Source: Lachnospiraceae bacterium
GTDB taxonomy: Bacteria; Bacillota_A; Clostridia; Lachnospirales; Lachnospiraceae
DNA length: 10,341 nucleotides
NCBI GenBank assembly: GCA_017632755.1
Contig: JAGBQU010000058.1
Coordinates: forward strand, 1-10,341
Direction of reading: 5' to 3'
Shown: positions 1 through 6,537 of the stretch, piece after piece
Layout of the letters: each line of letters begins with the position of its first letter
How positions within the stretch are numbered: the first letter of the stretch is position 1
Notes under the pieces: generated by a model
Databases searched by the model: none
What the model was told of the DNA's origin: nothing
The model's input: the letters and a program-made list of their open reading frames with translations, nothing else
Position numbers and translations under genes: made by a program

Positions 1-995
1 AGTCTGTGACGGAGATCATGGTGAACGGACCGGATCATGTGTTTATCGAAAAAGGCGGGAAAACGATGCGTTATGCGCACAGCTTTGAGACAGGTGAAAA
101 GCTGGCGGACATCATTCAACAGATCGTGGCGAAGTCAAACAGGGTCGTAAATGAGAGCAGTCCGATCGTGGATGCAAGACTTTCGGACGGAGCGAGGGTA
201 AACGTGGTCCTTGCACCGGTTGCATTAAACGGACCGATCCTGACGATCCGCAGATTTCCCAGGCAGCCCATTGACATGCAGCGGCTCCTTTCGCTTGGCT
301 CGATCACACAGGAGGCGGCGGATTTCCTTCGAGAACTGGTGATCGCCGGCTATAACATTTTTATCAGCGGAGGGACAGGGAGCGGCAAGACGACCTTTTT
401 GAATGCTCTCTCCGGGTATATTCCGGTCTCCGAGAGGATCATCACGATTGAGGACAGCGCGGAGTTGCAGATAAACGGGATTGAGAATCTGGTGCGACTT
501 GAGACGAGAAATGCCAACATCGAGGGCTGCCGTCCCATCACGATCAGGGATCTGATCCGCACGGCGCTGCGCATGCGCCCCGACCGCATCATTGTCGGCG
601 AGGTGAGGGGGAGCGAGGCGATCGATATGATACAGGCCTTTAATACCGGACATGACGGTTCCCTCTCCACCGGACATGCCAACAGTGCGCTTGATATGCT
701 CTACCGTCTGGAGACCATGATCCTGATGGGAATGGAATTGCCTCTTCCGGCGATCCGTCGTCAGATTGCCTCCGGTGTCGACATTATCGTCCATCTGGGG
801 AGGATGCGCGATCATACACGCAAGGTGCTCGAGATCGCGGAAGTCCTCGGTTATGAGGAAGGAGAGATCCTGCTGGGAACCCTTTTTGCATTTGATGAGG
901 AGGGCGAGGATGCAGACGGGCATATCCTTGGCAGATTAAACAGAAAAGATGCGCTAAGGCGCACGGAGAAAATGCTGCGCGCAGGGATTTTATAG
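1..995 (+). CDS. tadA: TadA/CpaF-type pilus assembly ATPase, 5' end outside window
   Basis: This is the cytoplasmic hexameric ATPase that powers Flp pilus assembly through the TadB/TadC platform. The frame is open to the left edge (first full codon at 3). The visible GTG at 6 is internal, because the text begins inside the conserved N-terminal-domain motif VTEIMVNGP; I estimate that roughly 80-130 residues are missing. Counting the codon at 6 as residue 1, the Walker A motif GGTGSGKTT is at 122-130 (bases 369-395). An Asp-box-like ITIEDSAELQ follows. Walker B RIIVGEVRG is at about 194-202, and the His-box STGHAN has H224. The C-terminal part is complete and ends in TAG at 993-995. A 49-base gap separates it from tadB. 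The family call is secure; TadA rather than a type II secretion GspE is supported by the neighbouring tadB, tadC and flp genes. Confidence 0.96.
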   Translation, partial: SVTEIMVNGPDHVFIEKGGKTMRYAHSFETGEKLADIIQQIVAKSNRVVNESSPIVDARLSDGARVNVVLAPVALNGPILTIRRFPRQPIDMQRLLSLGSITQEAADFLRELVIAGYNIFISGGTGSGKTTFLNALSGYIPVSERIITIEDSAELQINGIENLVRLETRNANIEGCRPITIRDLIRTALRMRPDRIIVGEVRGSEAIDMIQAFNTGHDGSLSTGHANSALDMLYRLETMILMGMELPLPAIRRQIASGVDIIVHLGRMRDHTRKVLEIAEVLGYEEGEILLGTLFAFDEEGEDADGHILGRLNRKDALRRTEKMLRAGIL

Positions 996-1044
996 ATTCA
1001 AAAGCCAAACCGGCGCAGCTTTCATAAGCGAGGGAGGAAATCAA

Positions 1045-1797
1045 GTGATCGATTATGAGACTTACCGCTTTTCAAAGAGAGAGAGACTTCGTTATCTTTT
1101 GTCCGGTCTTTTGCTGATCGCCTGTATCAGCTTCCTTTTCTACAGATCCGTCTTCGCCTTCGCGCTTGGGCTTTTACTTTTTTATCCGTATCTGAAAGCC
1201 AAAAAAAAGGAATGCATCAAACGGCGCAGAGAATCGTTGACCCTTCAGTTTCGGGATTGCATCCTTGCCTTTGCAAACGCACTCACGGTCGGATATTCCA
1301 TAGAGAATGCGTGGAGGGAGACCTATCAGGATCTCGGTCTTTTGTATCGGGAGGATGCGGACATTATGACGGAGCTTTCCGCAATGATCCGGCAGATGGA
1401 TAATCAGGTCGCATTGGAAACGCTGCTGCTCGATTTTGCCGAGCGATCCAGGGCGCCGGATATCATGGATTTTGCCGAGATCTTTGCGGTTGCAAAGCGT
1501 AGCGGTGGAAACCTGGCACAGATCATTCAAAAGAGCGCCGATGCGATCAGTGACAAGCTGGAGGTAAAAAGGGAAATACAGGTGTCTCTGACGAGCCGCC
1601 GGTACGAACAGCGGATCATGAACGCGATACCGGTTGCCATGATCGCATATATCAATGTCAGCAGCCCCCATTACTTTGATGTGCTCTATCACAATGTGGC
1701 AGGGATCGCGATCATGTCTGTGTGTCTGCTTATGTATCTGGCATCCATTCTGCTCTCACAAAAGATCATGCAGGCCATTTTTGCGAGACTCTGGTAA
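1045..1797 (+). CDS. tadB: TadB-like type II secretion F-domain platform protein
   Basis: Inner-membrane platform protein expected to bind the TadA ATPase and pair with TadC. The start is GTG at 1045, chosen because GGGAGG (1032-1037) lies 7 bases upstream and no better in-frame ATG exists. The product is 250 residues, close to the usual TadB size. Hydrophobic segments lie at about 17-34 and 35-50, followed by a basic stretch (KAKKKECIKRRR). A cytoplasmic T2SF domain spans about 68-195 and includes the typical run EIFAVAKRSGGNLAQII (about 145-161). Two more hydrophobic segments lie at about 190-206 and 217-238. It follows tadA directly and is followed after 39 bases by tadC, as in most Tad loci. 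I see no sign of damage. Confidence 0.92.
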   Translation: MIDYETYRFSKRERLRYLLSGLLLIACISFLFYRSVFAFALGLLLFYPYLKAKKKECIKRRRESLTLQFRDCILAFANALTVGYSIENAWRETYQDLGLLYREDADIMTELSAMIRQMDNQVALETLLLDFAERSRAPDIMDFAEIFAVAKRSGGNLAQIIQKSADAISDKLEVKREIQVSLTSRRYEQRIMNAIPVAMIAYINVSSPHYFDVLYHNVAGIAIMSVCLLMYLASILLSQKIMQAIFARLW

Positions 1798-1836
1798 GGG
1801 TGGCTGCCCGCACTTGCCGAAAGGAGGAAATGATGC

Positions 1837-3288
1837 ATGCTGTTGCTTGTCAGCTTTGTTTTTATCCTATATTTGGTTCTTATTTTTCTTGGCCGCAAAC
1901 AGGAACTTCCCCCGGACAGCTCCGGGCGTGGCGCGATTTTTTTAAAAGCCGCAAAGTGGATGTATCAGACAGCCCCGTTTGCCCACTTGCGATCCGAAAA
2001 GGTCAGGGAAAATTTGAATAGATTACATCCTGCAAAGAACACGGGACAGCTTTTGGAAGATTACTATATCTCCAAGATCCGTAAAATGCTTCTTGTGTTC
2101 TTTGCGGGAAATCTTCTCATTTTTCTTATGCTCCTCGCTTCCTATGCTGACAGGCAGATCGGGGAGGGCGGATATATACTGCGTCCCGAACCTGCGACGG
2201 GTGAAAAAAGCGTGGAAGCAACGGCTTATCTGAGAGACGAAGAGATCCTGCGAAGACCCGTTACGATCACGGTCAGCGAAAAGGCATACTCCGTGGAGGA
2301 GACGGAGCATTTCTTAGATGCCCTTTGCGGAGATTTAGACACCTTGATCCTGGGCGGGAATGAAAGCCTTGATCAGATCAAGGAGCCGCTGGTGCTTACC
2401 GAGACATATGGGGAGTCTCCCGTGCGGGTCAGCTGGATGAGCAGCGATCATGGGCTGATCGATCCGGATGGAAGTGTATACAATGAGGAACTGGTGCAGC
2501 CTGTAAGCGTCATGCTCACCGCCGAGCTGGCATGTGGGGATCTGAAGAGAGAGACGGAGATCCCGGTGGTTCTTTGTCCGCCTGTCTATACCGAAGAGGA
2601 GGAGCTTTGGAAGTCCCTGGAAAGGCAGCTTTGCGAGAGCGATGAAATGAGCCGGGAGGAGGATCGCGCGTGGCTTCCGACACAGGTGGAAGGGCATGAG
2701 GTGTATTTTGTTGAAAAAAAGGCGCAGAGTGCGCAGCTTGTGGGGCTTCTTTTGATACTTGGCATGTTTTTGCTGCACAGGCAGCAGGATCAGAAGCTGG
2801 AGCTTGCGCTCAGAGACAAAGAGCAGGAGCTCCTTGCACAGTATCCGGAGTTTGTCAGCAAGCTGACGCTGCTCATCAACGCGGGCATGACCGTGCGCGG
2901 AGCGATCGGGCGGATACTGGACAGATACCAAAGCGACCGCAGGCAGAGCGATCCGGGAAATGCCTGTTTTGAGGAACTGAGTATCACCCTGCATGAGATG
3001 GAGAGCGGCATTTATGAGGAGAAGGCATATGAGAATCTTGGAAAGCGGATCCGTCTGCCGCCCTATGTCAAGCTGGGAGGTCTTCTGGCTCGCAATGTCA
3101 AACGCGGGTCAAAAGATCTGCTAAAGCTTTTGGAGGAGGAGGCACAGGAGGCATTTGAAAGACGGAAAAACCAGGCGAGAAAGCTGGGCGAGGAGGCAGA
3201 GACAAAATTGCTCTTGCCCATGATGTTCATGCTCCTGATCGTTATGGCATTGATCGTGCTGCCTGCTTTTTTGTCTTATCAAATATAA
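1837..3288 (+). CDS. tadC: TadC-like T2SF platform protein with large extracytoplasmic Ig-like insert
   Basis: Second inner-membrane platform protein of the Tad machine. ATG 1837 is chosen over the ATGs at 1830 and 1833 because those are out of frame; AAGGAGG (1821-1827) lies 9 bases upstream. The protein has 483 residues, well above the roughly 300 of a classical TadC. Hydrophobic segments lie at about 2-18, 84-102, 298-314 and 458-478. The cytoplasmic T2SF domain is at about 335-455 (FVSKLTLLINAGMTVRGAI, then GLLARNVKRGSKDL). The extra length is residues 103-297 between two membrane segments. Inside it, about 175-246 resembles the atrophied bacterial Ig fold: LVLTETYG, then VSWMSSDHGLIDPDGSVY, then VSVMLTAELACG. 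With an even number of membrane passes and the T2SF domain inside, the insert should face the outside. Insert function is unknown. Confidence 0.88.
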   Translation: MLLLVSFVFILYLVLIFLGRKQELPPDSSGRGAIFLKAAKWMYQTAPFAHLRSEKVRENLNRLHPAKNTGQLLEDYYISKIRKMLLVFFAGNLLIFLMLLASYADRQIGEGGYILRPEPATGEKSVEATAYLRDEEILRRPVTITVSEKAYSVEETEHFLDALCGDLDTLILGGNESLDQIKEPLVLTETYGESPVRVSWMSSDHGLIDPDGSVYNEELVQPVSVMLTAELACGDLKRETEIPVVLCPPVYTEEEELWKSLERQLCESDEMSREEDRAWLPTQVEGHEVYFVEKKAQSAQLVGLLLILGMFLLHRQQDQKLELALRDKEQELLAQYPEFVSKLTLLINAGMTVRGAIGRILDRYQSDRRQSDPGNACFEELSITLHEMESGIYEEKAYENLGKRIRLPPYVKLGGLLARNVKRGSKDLLKLLEEEAQEAFERRKNQARKLGEEAETKLLLPMMFMLLIVMALIVLPAFLSYQI

Positions 3289-3291
3289 AAA

Positions 3292-3309
3292 CGCTATGGT
3301 TGTATGGCG
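3292..3309 (+). promoter_or_regulatory. Small RNA hairpin just upstream of the flp ribosome site
   Basis: Bases 3292-3297 (CGCTAT) pair with 3304-3309 (ATGGCG), giving 6 bp including one U-G, with a 6-base loop. It begins 3 bases after the tadC stop and ends 1 base before the AAAGGAGGT of the pilin gene (3311-3319). It could act as a 5' stabiliser or processing site for a pilin transcript. A stem this small can occur by chance, so confidence is low. Confidence 0.3.
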
Positions 3310-3325
3310 GAAAGGAGGTCTGTTT

Positions 3326-3493
3326 ATGAGTCTTATAAGGAATCTTATCGTGGAAGAAGACGGGATCGGAACGGTTGAAATGATCCTCATCCTGGTGGTT
3401 TTGATCGGTATCGTCATCATATTCAAAAAGCAGCTCACGACCTTGGTCGAGAACATATTTAAGACGATAACCTCTCAGGTCAAGACGATCTAG
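3326..3493 (+). CDS. flp: Flp1-like major prepilin (type IVb pilin)
   Basis: The structural subunit of the Flp/Tad pilus, made as a 55-residue prepilin. ATG 3326 is chosen over the in-frame ATG at 3296 because a near-perfect AAAGGAGGT (3311-3319) lies 6 bases before it and the first 10 codons of the longer form overlap that site. The leader MSLIRNLIVEEDG ends in the prepilin-peptidase signature: predicted cleavage after G13, with Glu18 at mature position +5 (IGTVE). A hydrophobic alpha-helix follows (about 19-34, MILILVVLIGIVIIF), then a short polar tail ending VKTI. The predicted mature subunit is 42 residues. It sits between the platform gene and the pseudopilin genes, and the peptidase gene at 6112 is the expected processing partner. 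It is the only short, strongly hydrophobic pilin gene here. Confidence 0.92.
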   Translation: MSLIRNLIVEEDGIGTVEMILILVVLIGIVIIFKKQLTTLVENIFKTITSQVKTI

Positions 3494-3518
3494 AGATGAT
3501 GATGTTTCTTTCAATAGG

Positions 3519-3546
3519 GCGGGAACGCCGGCATCGACGTTTCCGC
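3519..3546 (+). promoter_or_regulatory. Intercistronic RNA hairpin downstream of flp
   Basis: Bases 3519-3527 (GCGGGAACG) pair with 3538-3546 (CGTTTCCGC) as 9 bp including one G-U, around a 10-base loop. It starts 25 bases after the flp stop. No immediate U-run follows, so it does not look like a strong terminator. A partial attenuator, or a 3' stabiliser that lets the pilin message outnumber the downstream genes, fits the position. Function is inferred. Confidence 0.45.
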
Positions 3547-3585
3547 ATTGCAGATTCACTTGCTTTTGGGCGGAAGGAAAAGGAT

Positions 3586-5067
3586 ATGAGGAGAAAAAGA
3601 GATGCAAAGGCATCGGTTACCGTTTATCTGGCACTCGTTTTTGCGGTGCTGATCTCTCTTTTGTTTACCGTGATCGAAAATGTCAGATCACAGGCTGCCA
3701 TGATGTCGTTGGAGTGCAGTATGGATCTGGCACTGTATTCTGTCTTTGCCGAGTTTCACAGAGAGCTGCTGGAGCAGTATGATCTCTTTTTTATCGACAC
3801 AGGTTACGGAGAACTCCCCTCCACCGATCATGTGGCAGGACATCTTAAGGGCTACCTGGAGGACAATTTTGATCTGTCTCTGGAGGATGGTGCAATAACG
3901 CCCTGTGACTTTTTACAGATGCACGTCGAGCAGACCGAGATCACGGCTTTTTGCAGGGCAACGGACGAGGACGGAGCGGTATTCAAACGGCAGGCTGTCG
4001 CATATATGAAGGAAAAATACGGAATCTCCTATCTCGAAGAGCTGGGAGGGCGGCTGGAGAGCTGCATGCGTAAGGTGGATGAAAACCGGCTGCTCGCGAG
4101 GGATGTGGAGGCGGAGCGGGGGGCCAACCGCCAAAGGCTCGAGGCGGTGGAGATCCCGCCTAAAAAGATCAGCGAGACGGAGTATGAGGAGGTCAGACTG
4201 GAAAATCCGGCGGATGCAGTCCCCGTGGGAAGCGCCGGGATCCTGCATCTGGTGGTGGAGGATGTGTCCGCACTCTCAAAGGAGACCATCCACTCCGGGA
4301 GCTATGTGTCCGGCCGCACGGTCGGGAAGGGCAGTGGTCTGATGGGCAGGGACAGACCGAGCAAGGCGGAAGATCTGTGGTATCATGAATATCTTCTGGA
4401 TAAGTGCAGCTTCTATACAGAGCCACTGCAAAAGGCGAAGCTGCGCTATCAGGCAGAGTATGTGATCGCTGGCAGGGACAGTGATGTGGAGAATTTAAAG
4501 TGGGTGGCCGGCAGGCTGCTTTTTATCCGTGAGGCGGCCAATGTGGTACATCTGTTTTCCGATTCGGGCAAAATGGCACAGGCGGAGCTGGCAGCTTCCG
4601 CGATCGCGGCAATCCTTCGCGCGCCGGATCTGCTCGAGCCACTCAAATATTCGATTTTGTTTGCCTGGGCGTATGCGGAGAGTATCTATGATGTGAAGCA
4701 GCTTTTGTCGGGCGGAAAGGTGCCTCAGATAAAAGATGTGAAGTCCTGGCATTACAGTCTCGAGGGAATGCTCAACTTCCAAAGTGACCTTTCGGGAGAT
4801 CCTGGGCCGGGGGCGGATGACGATCCATTGGAGATGGAGGAGTCCGGGCTATCCTATAAAGATTATCTGCGTATCCTTCTTCTGGGGGTTCCCGAAAGGG
4901 ACAGTGTTTTTCGCATGATGGACATCATAGAGATGGACATAAGGCAGACGGAGGGAAATCAGAATTTTTATCTGGATGCATGCATCGATTTTGTCCGTGC
5001 ACGGGTCTATGCCGGAAGTCGCTTCGCGGACGCATGGGTGATCGAGAGGGAATACTTTTATTTTTAG
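3586..5067 (+). CDS. DUF5702-type membrane-anchored Tad-locus protein
   Basis: A 493-residue protein matching, from memory, the DUF5702 family found in Clostridia Tad loci; its biochemical role is unknown. ATG 3586 is preferred because GGAAGGA (3572-3578) lies 7 bases upstream and gives a short basic leader, MRRKRDAKA. The in-frame ATG at 3496 would add 30 Arg-rich residues, cross the hairpin at 3519-3546, and has no ribosome site. After the leader comes a single hydrophobic helix at about 11-31 (VTVYLALVFAVLISLLFTVI). The rest is a long, charged, presumably extracytoplasmic region with helical stretches and an acidic, glycine- and proline-rich segment (SGDPGPGADDDPLEMEE) near 400-420. The N-terminal run KASVTVYL resembles a pseudopilin signal but has Tyr where Glu is expected at +5. 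It may be a pilus-tip or assembly factor; that is inference. Confidence 0.78.
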   Translation: MRRKRDAKASVTVYLALVFAVLISLLFTVIENVRSQAAMMSLECSMDLALYSVFAEFHRELLEQYDLFFIDTGYGELPSTDHVAGHLKGYLEDNFDLSLEDGAITPCDFLQMHVEQTEITAFCRATDEDGAVFKRQAVAYMKEKYGISYLEELGGRLESCMRKVDENRLLARDVEAERGANRQRLEAVEIPPKKISETEYEEVRLENPADAVPVGSAGILHLVVEDVSALSKETIHSGSYVSGRTVGKGSGLMGRDRPSKAEDLWYHEYLLDKCSFYTEPLQKAKLRYQAEYVIAGRDSDVENLKWVAGRLLFIREAANVVHLFSDSGKMAQAELAASAIAAILRAPDLLEPLKYSILFAWAYAESIYDVKQLLSGGKVPQIKDVKSWHYSLEGMLNFQSDLSGDPGPGADDDPLEMEESGLSYKDYLRILLLGVPERDSVFRMMDIIEMDIRQTEGNQNFYLDACIDFVRARVYAGSRFADAWVIEREYFYF

Positions 5068-5068
5068 C

Positions 5069-5098
5069 GCGGCTGTATGGCCGGATGCAGATTGCCGC
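5069..5098 (+). promoter_or_regulatory. Bulged RNA hairpin after the DUF5702 gene
   Basis: Bases 5069-5072 pair with 5095-5098 (GCGG/CCGC), and 5073-5078 pair with 5085-5090 (CTGTAT/ATGCAG, one U-G), around a 6-base loop GGCCGG with a 4-base bulge. It begins 2 bases after the TAG at 5065-5067. No U-run follows, so it is probably not a terminator. A role in message processing is possible. Confidence 0.35.
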
Positions 5099-5110
5099 AG
5101 CCCGGGAAGA

Positions 5111-5116
5111 GAGGTG
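5111..5116 (+). promoter_or_regulatory. Ribosome site GAGGTG deciding the GTG start, sequestered in a stem
   Basis: GAGGTG lies 7 bases before GTG 5124 and is the only credible ribosome site for the first tadE-like gene. All six bases pair with CACCTC at 5279-5284 in the long stem, so initiation should need the stem to be open or not yet formed. Confidence 0.6.
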
Positions 5117-5284
5117 AAAAAAGGTGTCTTTTCCGACAGACAAAACCGGCGGGTGGTTTCGACTCGCAAAATGCAACTTATACATTGGCAAACCGAAAAG
5201 GGATCTCCAAACATGTCCGAATCAAAGAAGTTTCTCAGATTTTACACACGGAAAAACGTTGGGAAAGACATCTTTTTTCACCTC
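5111..5284 (+). repeat. 27-bp near-perfect inverted repeat enclosing the tadE-like ribosome site and start
   Basis: The left arm (5111-5137) and right arm (5258-5284) pair over 27 consecutive positions: 24 Watson-Crick pairs plus three wobble pairs (5124-5271, 5132-5263, 5135-5260). Every wobble is G-U in + strand RNA; in a - strand transcript they would be A-C mismatches. The 120-base interior holds at least one further small hairpin (5143-5147 with 5155-5159, AAACC/GGTTT). The left arm contains the GAGGTG ribosome site (5111-5116) and GTG start (5124) of the next gene. The right arm contains CACCTC (5279-5284), the matching anti-Shine-Dalgarno. The element is 174 bases, a multiple of three. 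It could be an RNA translation switch or a small inserted inverted-repeat element; no flanking target duplication is evident. Confidence 0.8.
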
Positions 5285-6110
5285 CCTCAGAGCAAAGAAA
5301 ACGGTGGCAAGTCTCACGCTGGAGGCAGCGCTGAGCGTTCCGGTCTTTTTGTTTGCCGTCCTCAATCTTCTGGGAATGATGGAGATCTTTGATATTCAGA
5401 TGCGTCTGCAGGCAGCGATTCATCAGACAGCGCGCAGGATGGCGGTGGAGGGCTATGCGTACAGACAGATCTCGGGATCGAAGGAGGAGGGGGTGAACCT
5501 TCCGACCAAGGTCGTATTTTCGGAGAGCTATGTGCGAACATCGGTGCAAAACTATGTCACGGCGTCCGTGATCGAACAGTCGGTGATAGACGGAGGGTGT
5601 AAGGGGATGCTGTACTCCTTCTCCCGGCTGATGGAGAAAGACCGCATCGAACTGATCGTTGTTTACCGGGTCGCTCCGCGCTTTTCCATGATCCCTTTTG
5701 GCAGGGTCTGGACCATGTCGCAGGCAAAGGTGCGCGCGTTTACCGGTTACGACAACCGTATGGGGGCGTCAGGCGGCGGGAGCGGAGAGCGCTATGTGTA
5801 TGTGACAGAGTCCGGAAGTGTTTATCATCTGGACAGGGGCTGCAGACATCTGAAGCGCTCCGTAAAACTCACCGACAAGGAGCAGGTAAAGATGCTCCGA
5901 AACGAGGACGGAAGCAGGTATCGACCATGCCGGCACTGCCATGCAGCAAAAAGCGACTGTGAGCTGCTCGTGATCACGGACCGGGGTGACCGGTATCATA
6001 CTTCTGTAACCTGCCCGGATCTTAAGCGGACTATACGGATGATACCCTTGGATGATGCAGGGGCATACCGTCTTTGCGCGGACTGCGCGTCGGCGCAGCA
6101 AGGAGGATAA
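5124..6110 (+). CDS. TadE-like pseudopilin with two tandem C-terminal Cys/His (probable zinc) modules
   Basis: A 328-residue TadE/TadG-type membrane protein, predicted to be anchored by one helix with its C-terminus outside. The start is GTG 5124, after GAGGTG at 5111-5116; the first in-frame ATG lies inside the membrane helix. The leader is unusually long (about 62 residues). Then comes a pseudopilin-like signal with cleavage possible after A62 and Glu67 at +5 (SLTLE), a hydrophobic helix at about 64-87, and a TadE-like body to about 212. A linker GASGGGSG (214-221) precedes two homologous modules. Module 1 has H235, C240, C269, C272; module 2 has H292, C297, C318, C321. Both share the pattern V-x-T-x-x-G-x-x-Y-H-x4-C-x2-L-K-R then C-x2-C. 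Metal binding is inferred from this pattern. Its stop is followed after 1 base by the peptidase gene. Gene identity is firm; the exact start is less so. Confidence 0.82.
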   Translation: MSFPTDKTGGWFRLAKCNLYIGKPKRDLQTCPNQRSFSDFTHGKTLGKTSFFTSLRAKKTVASLTLEAALSVPVFLFAVLNLLGMMEIFDIQMRLQAAIHQTARRMAVEGYAYRQISGSKEEGVNLPTKVVFSESYVRTSVQNYVTASVIEQSVIDGGCKGMLYSFSRLMEKDRIELIVVYRVAPRFSMIPFGRVWTMSQAKVRAFTGYDNRMGASGGGSGERYVYVTESGSVYHLDRGCRHLKRSVKLTDKEQVKMLRNEDGSRYRPCRHCHAAKSDCELLVITDRGDRYHTSVTCPDLKRTIRMIPLDDAGAYRLCADCASAQQGG

Positions 6111-6111
6111 T

Positions 6112-6537
6112 ATGCAGGAATTAGGACTAAGGACAGCGATCCTTTTCTCACTGGCGGTGCTCACCTATCCGGATATAAAGTACAAAAAGATCCCTGTTCT
6201 TGCGCTGGGTATACTGGCAGTGGCCGCGTTTTGCTATACGACAGCTGTGGGAGATCTGGCAAATCCGCTGCGTTTTTCAGGCGCTTCGATAGGACTTCTT
6301 TTTTGCGCGATATCCTTTCTCAGCCGGCAGGCGATCGGTATGGGCGACGCAGTGATCGCCCTGATCCTCGGGTGGTGTCTGGGGATCTATGAGCAGATGA
6401 TCCTGCTCTTTGCGGCATTTTGTCTGATGTCGGTATTTTCCGTCATTCTCCTGATCTGCAGGCGGGCGGGTCCAAAGACAGGTATCCCGTTTCTGCCTTT
6501 TTTATATCTTGCATACGGAGGAATGTGTTTGTTATGA
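6112..6537 (+). CDS. tadV: A24-family prepilin peptidase (TadV/CpaA type)
   Basis: Membrane aspartic peptidase that removes the leader of Flp prepilin and probably of the TadE-like proteins. ATG 6112 is chosen because AGGAGG (6101-6106) lies 5 bases upstream; longer in-frame starts run back into the preceding gene. The product is 141 residues, short as expected for a TadV-type enzyme that lacks the N-methyltransferase domain of PilD. The two catalytic aspartates are visible: D21 in TYPDIKYKKIP, the usual D-x-x-x-x-x-IP context, and D79 in the GxGD motif GMGD (76-79). Hydrophobic segments lie at about 5-19, 28-46, 56-71, 80-114 (probably two helices) and 125-140. Its ribosome site sits inside the end of the upstream gene, and its TGA overlaps the next ATG, so coupled translation is likely. 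Confidence 0.93.
   Translation: MQELGLRTAILFSLAVLTYPDIKYKKIPVLALGILAVAAFCYTTAVGDLANPLRFSGASIGLLFCAISFLSRQAIGMGDAVIALILGWCLGIYEQMILLFAAFCLMSVFSVILLICRRAGPKTGIPFLPFLYLAYGGMCLL

Noticed and set aside
225..923. 232-codon open frame on the - strand across tadA
   Set aside because: It lies entirely over a conserved ATPase with clear Walker motifs, has no ribosome site, and its translation has no recognisable domain. It follows from the codon bias of the + strand gene.
1798..1809. Possible hairpin between tadB and tadC
   Set aside because: Only 4 bp (GGGT/GCCC, one U-G), too short to support.
2335..2994. 219-codon open frame on the - strand across tadC
   Set aside because: Shadow of the T2SF gene, with no family resemblance and no start signal.
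3496..3585. Upstream ATG 3496 as start of the DUF5702 gene
   Set aside because: No ribosome site, the extension is Arg-rich and crosses a hairpin, and ATG 3586 has GGAAGGA at good spacing.
5111..5284. Inverted repeat as a terminator or as a classic insertion sequence
   Set aside because: It has a 120-base loop and no transposase, no visible target duplication, and coding sequence continues through it.
5279..5286. CACCTCCC as a piece of 16S rRNA
   Set aside because: Only this short stretch resembles the 16S 3' end; no other rRNA sequence is near. It is explained by pairing with the ribosome site.
5114..5392. Alternative GTG-started frame through the 27-bp stem region
   Set aside because: It reads out of frame with the TadE-like protein and ends without a domain; the pseudopilin signal is only in the GTG 5124 frame.
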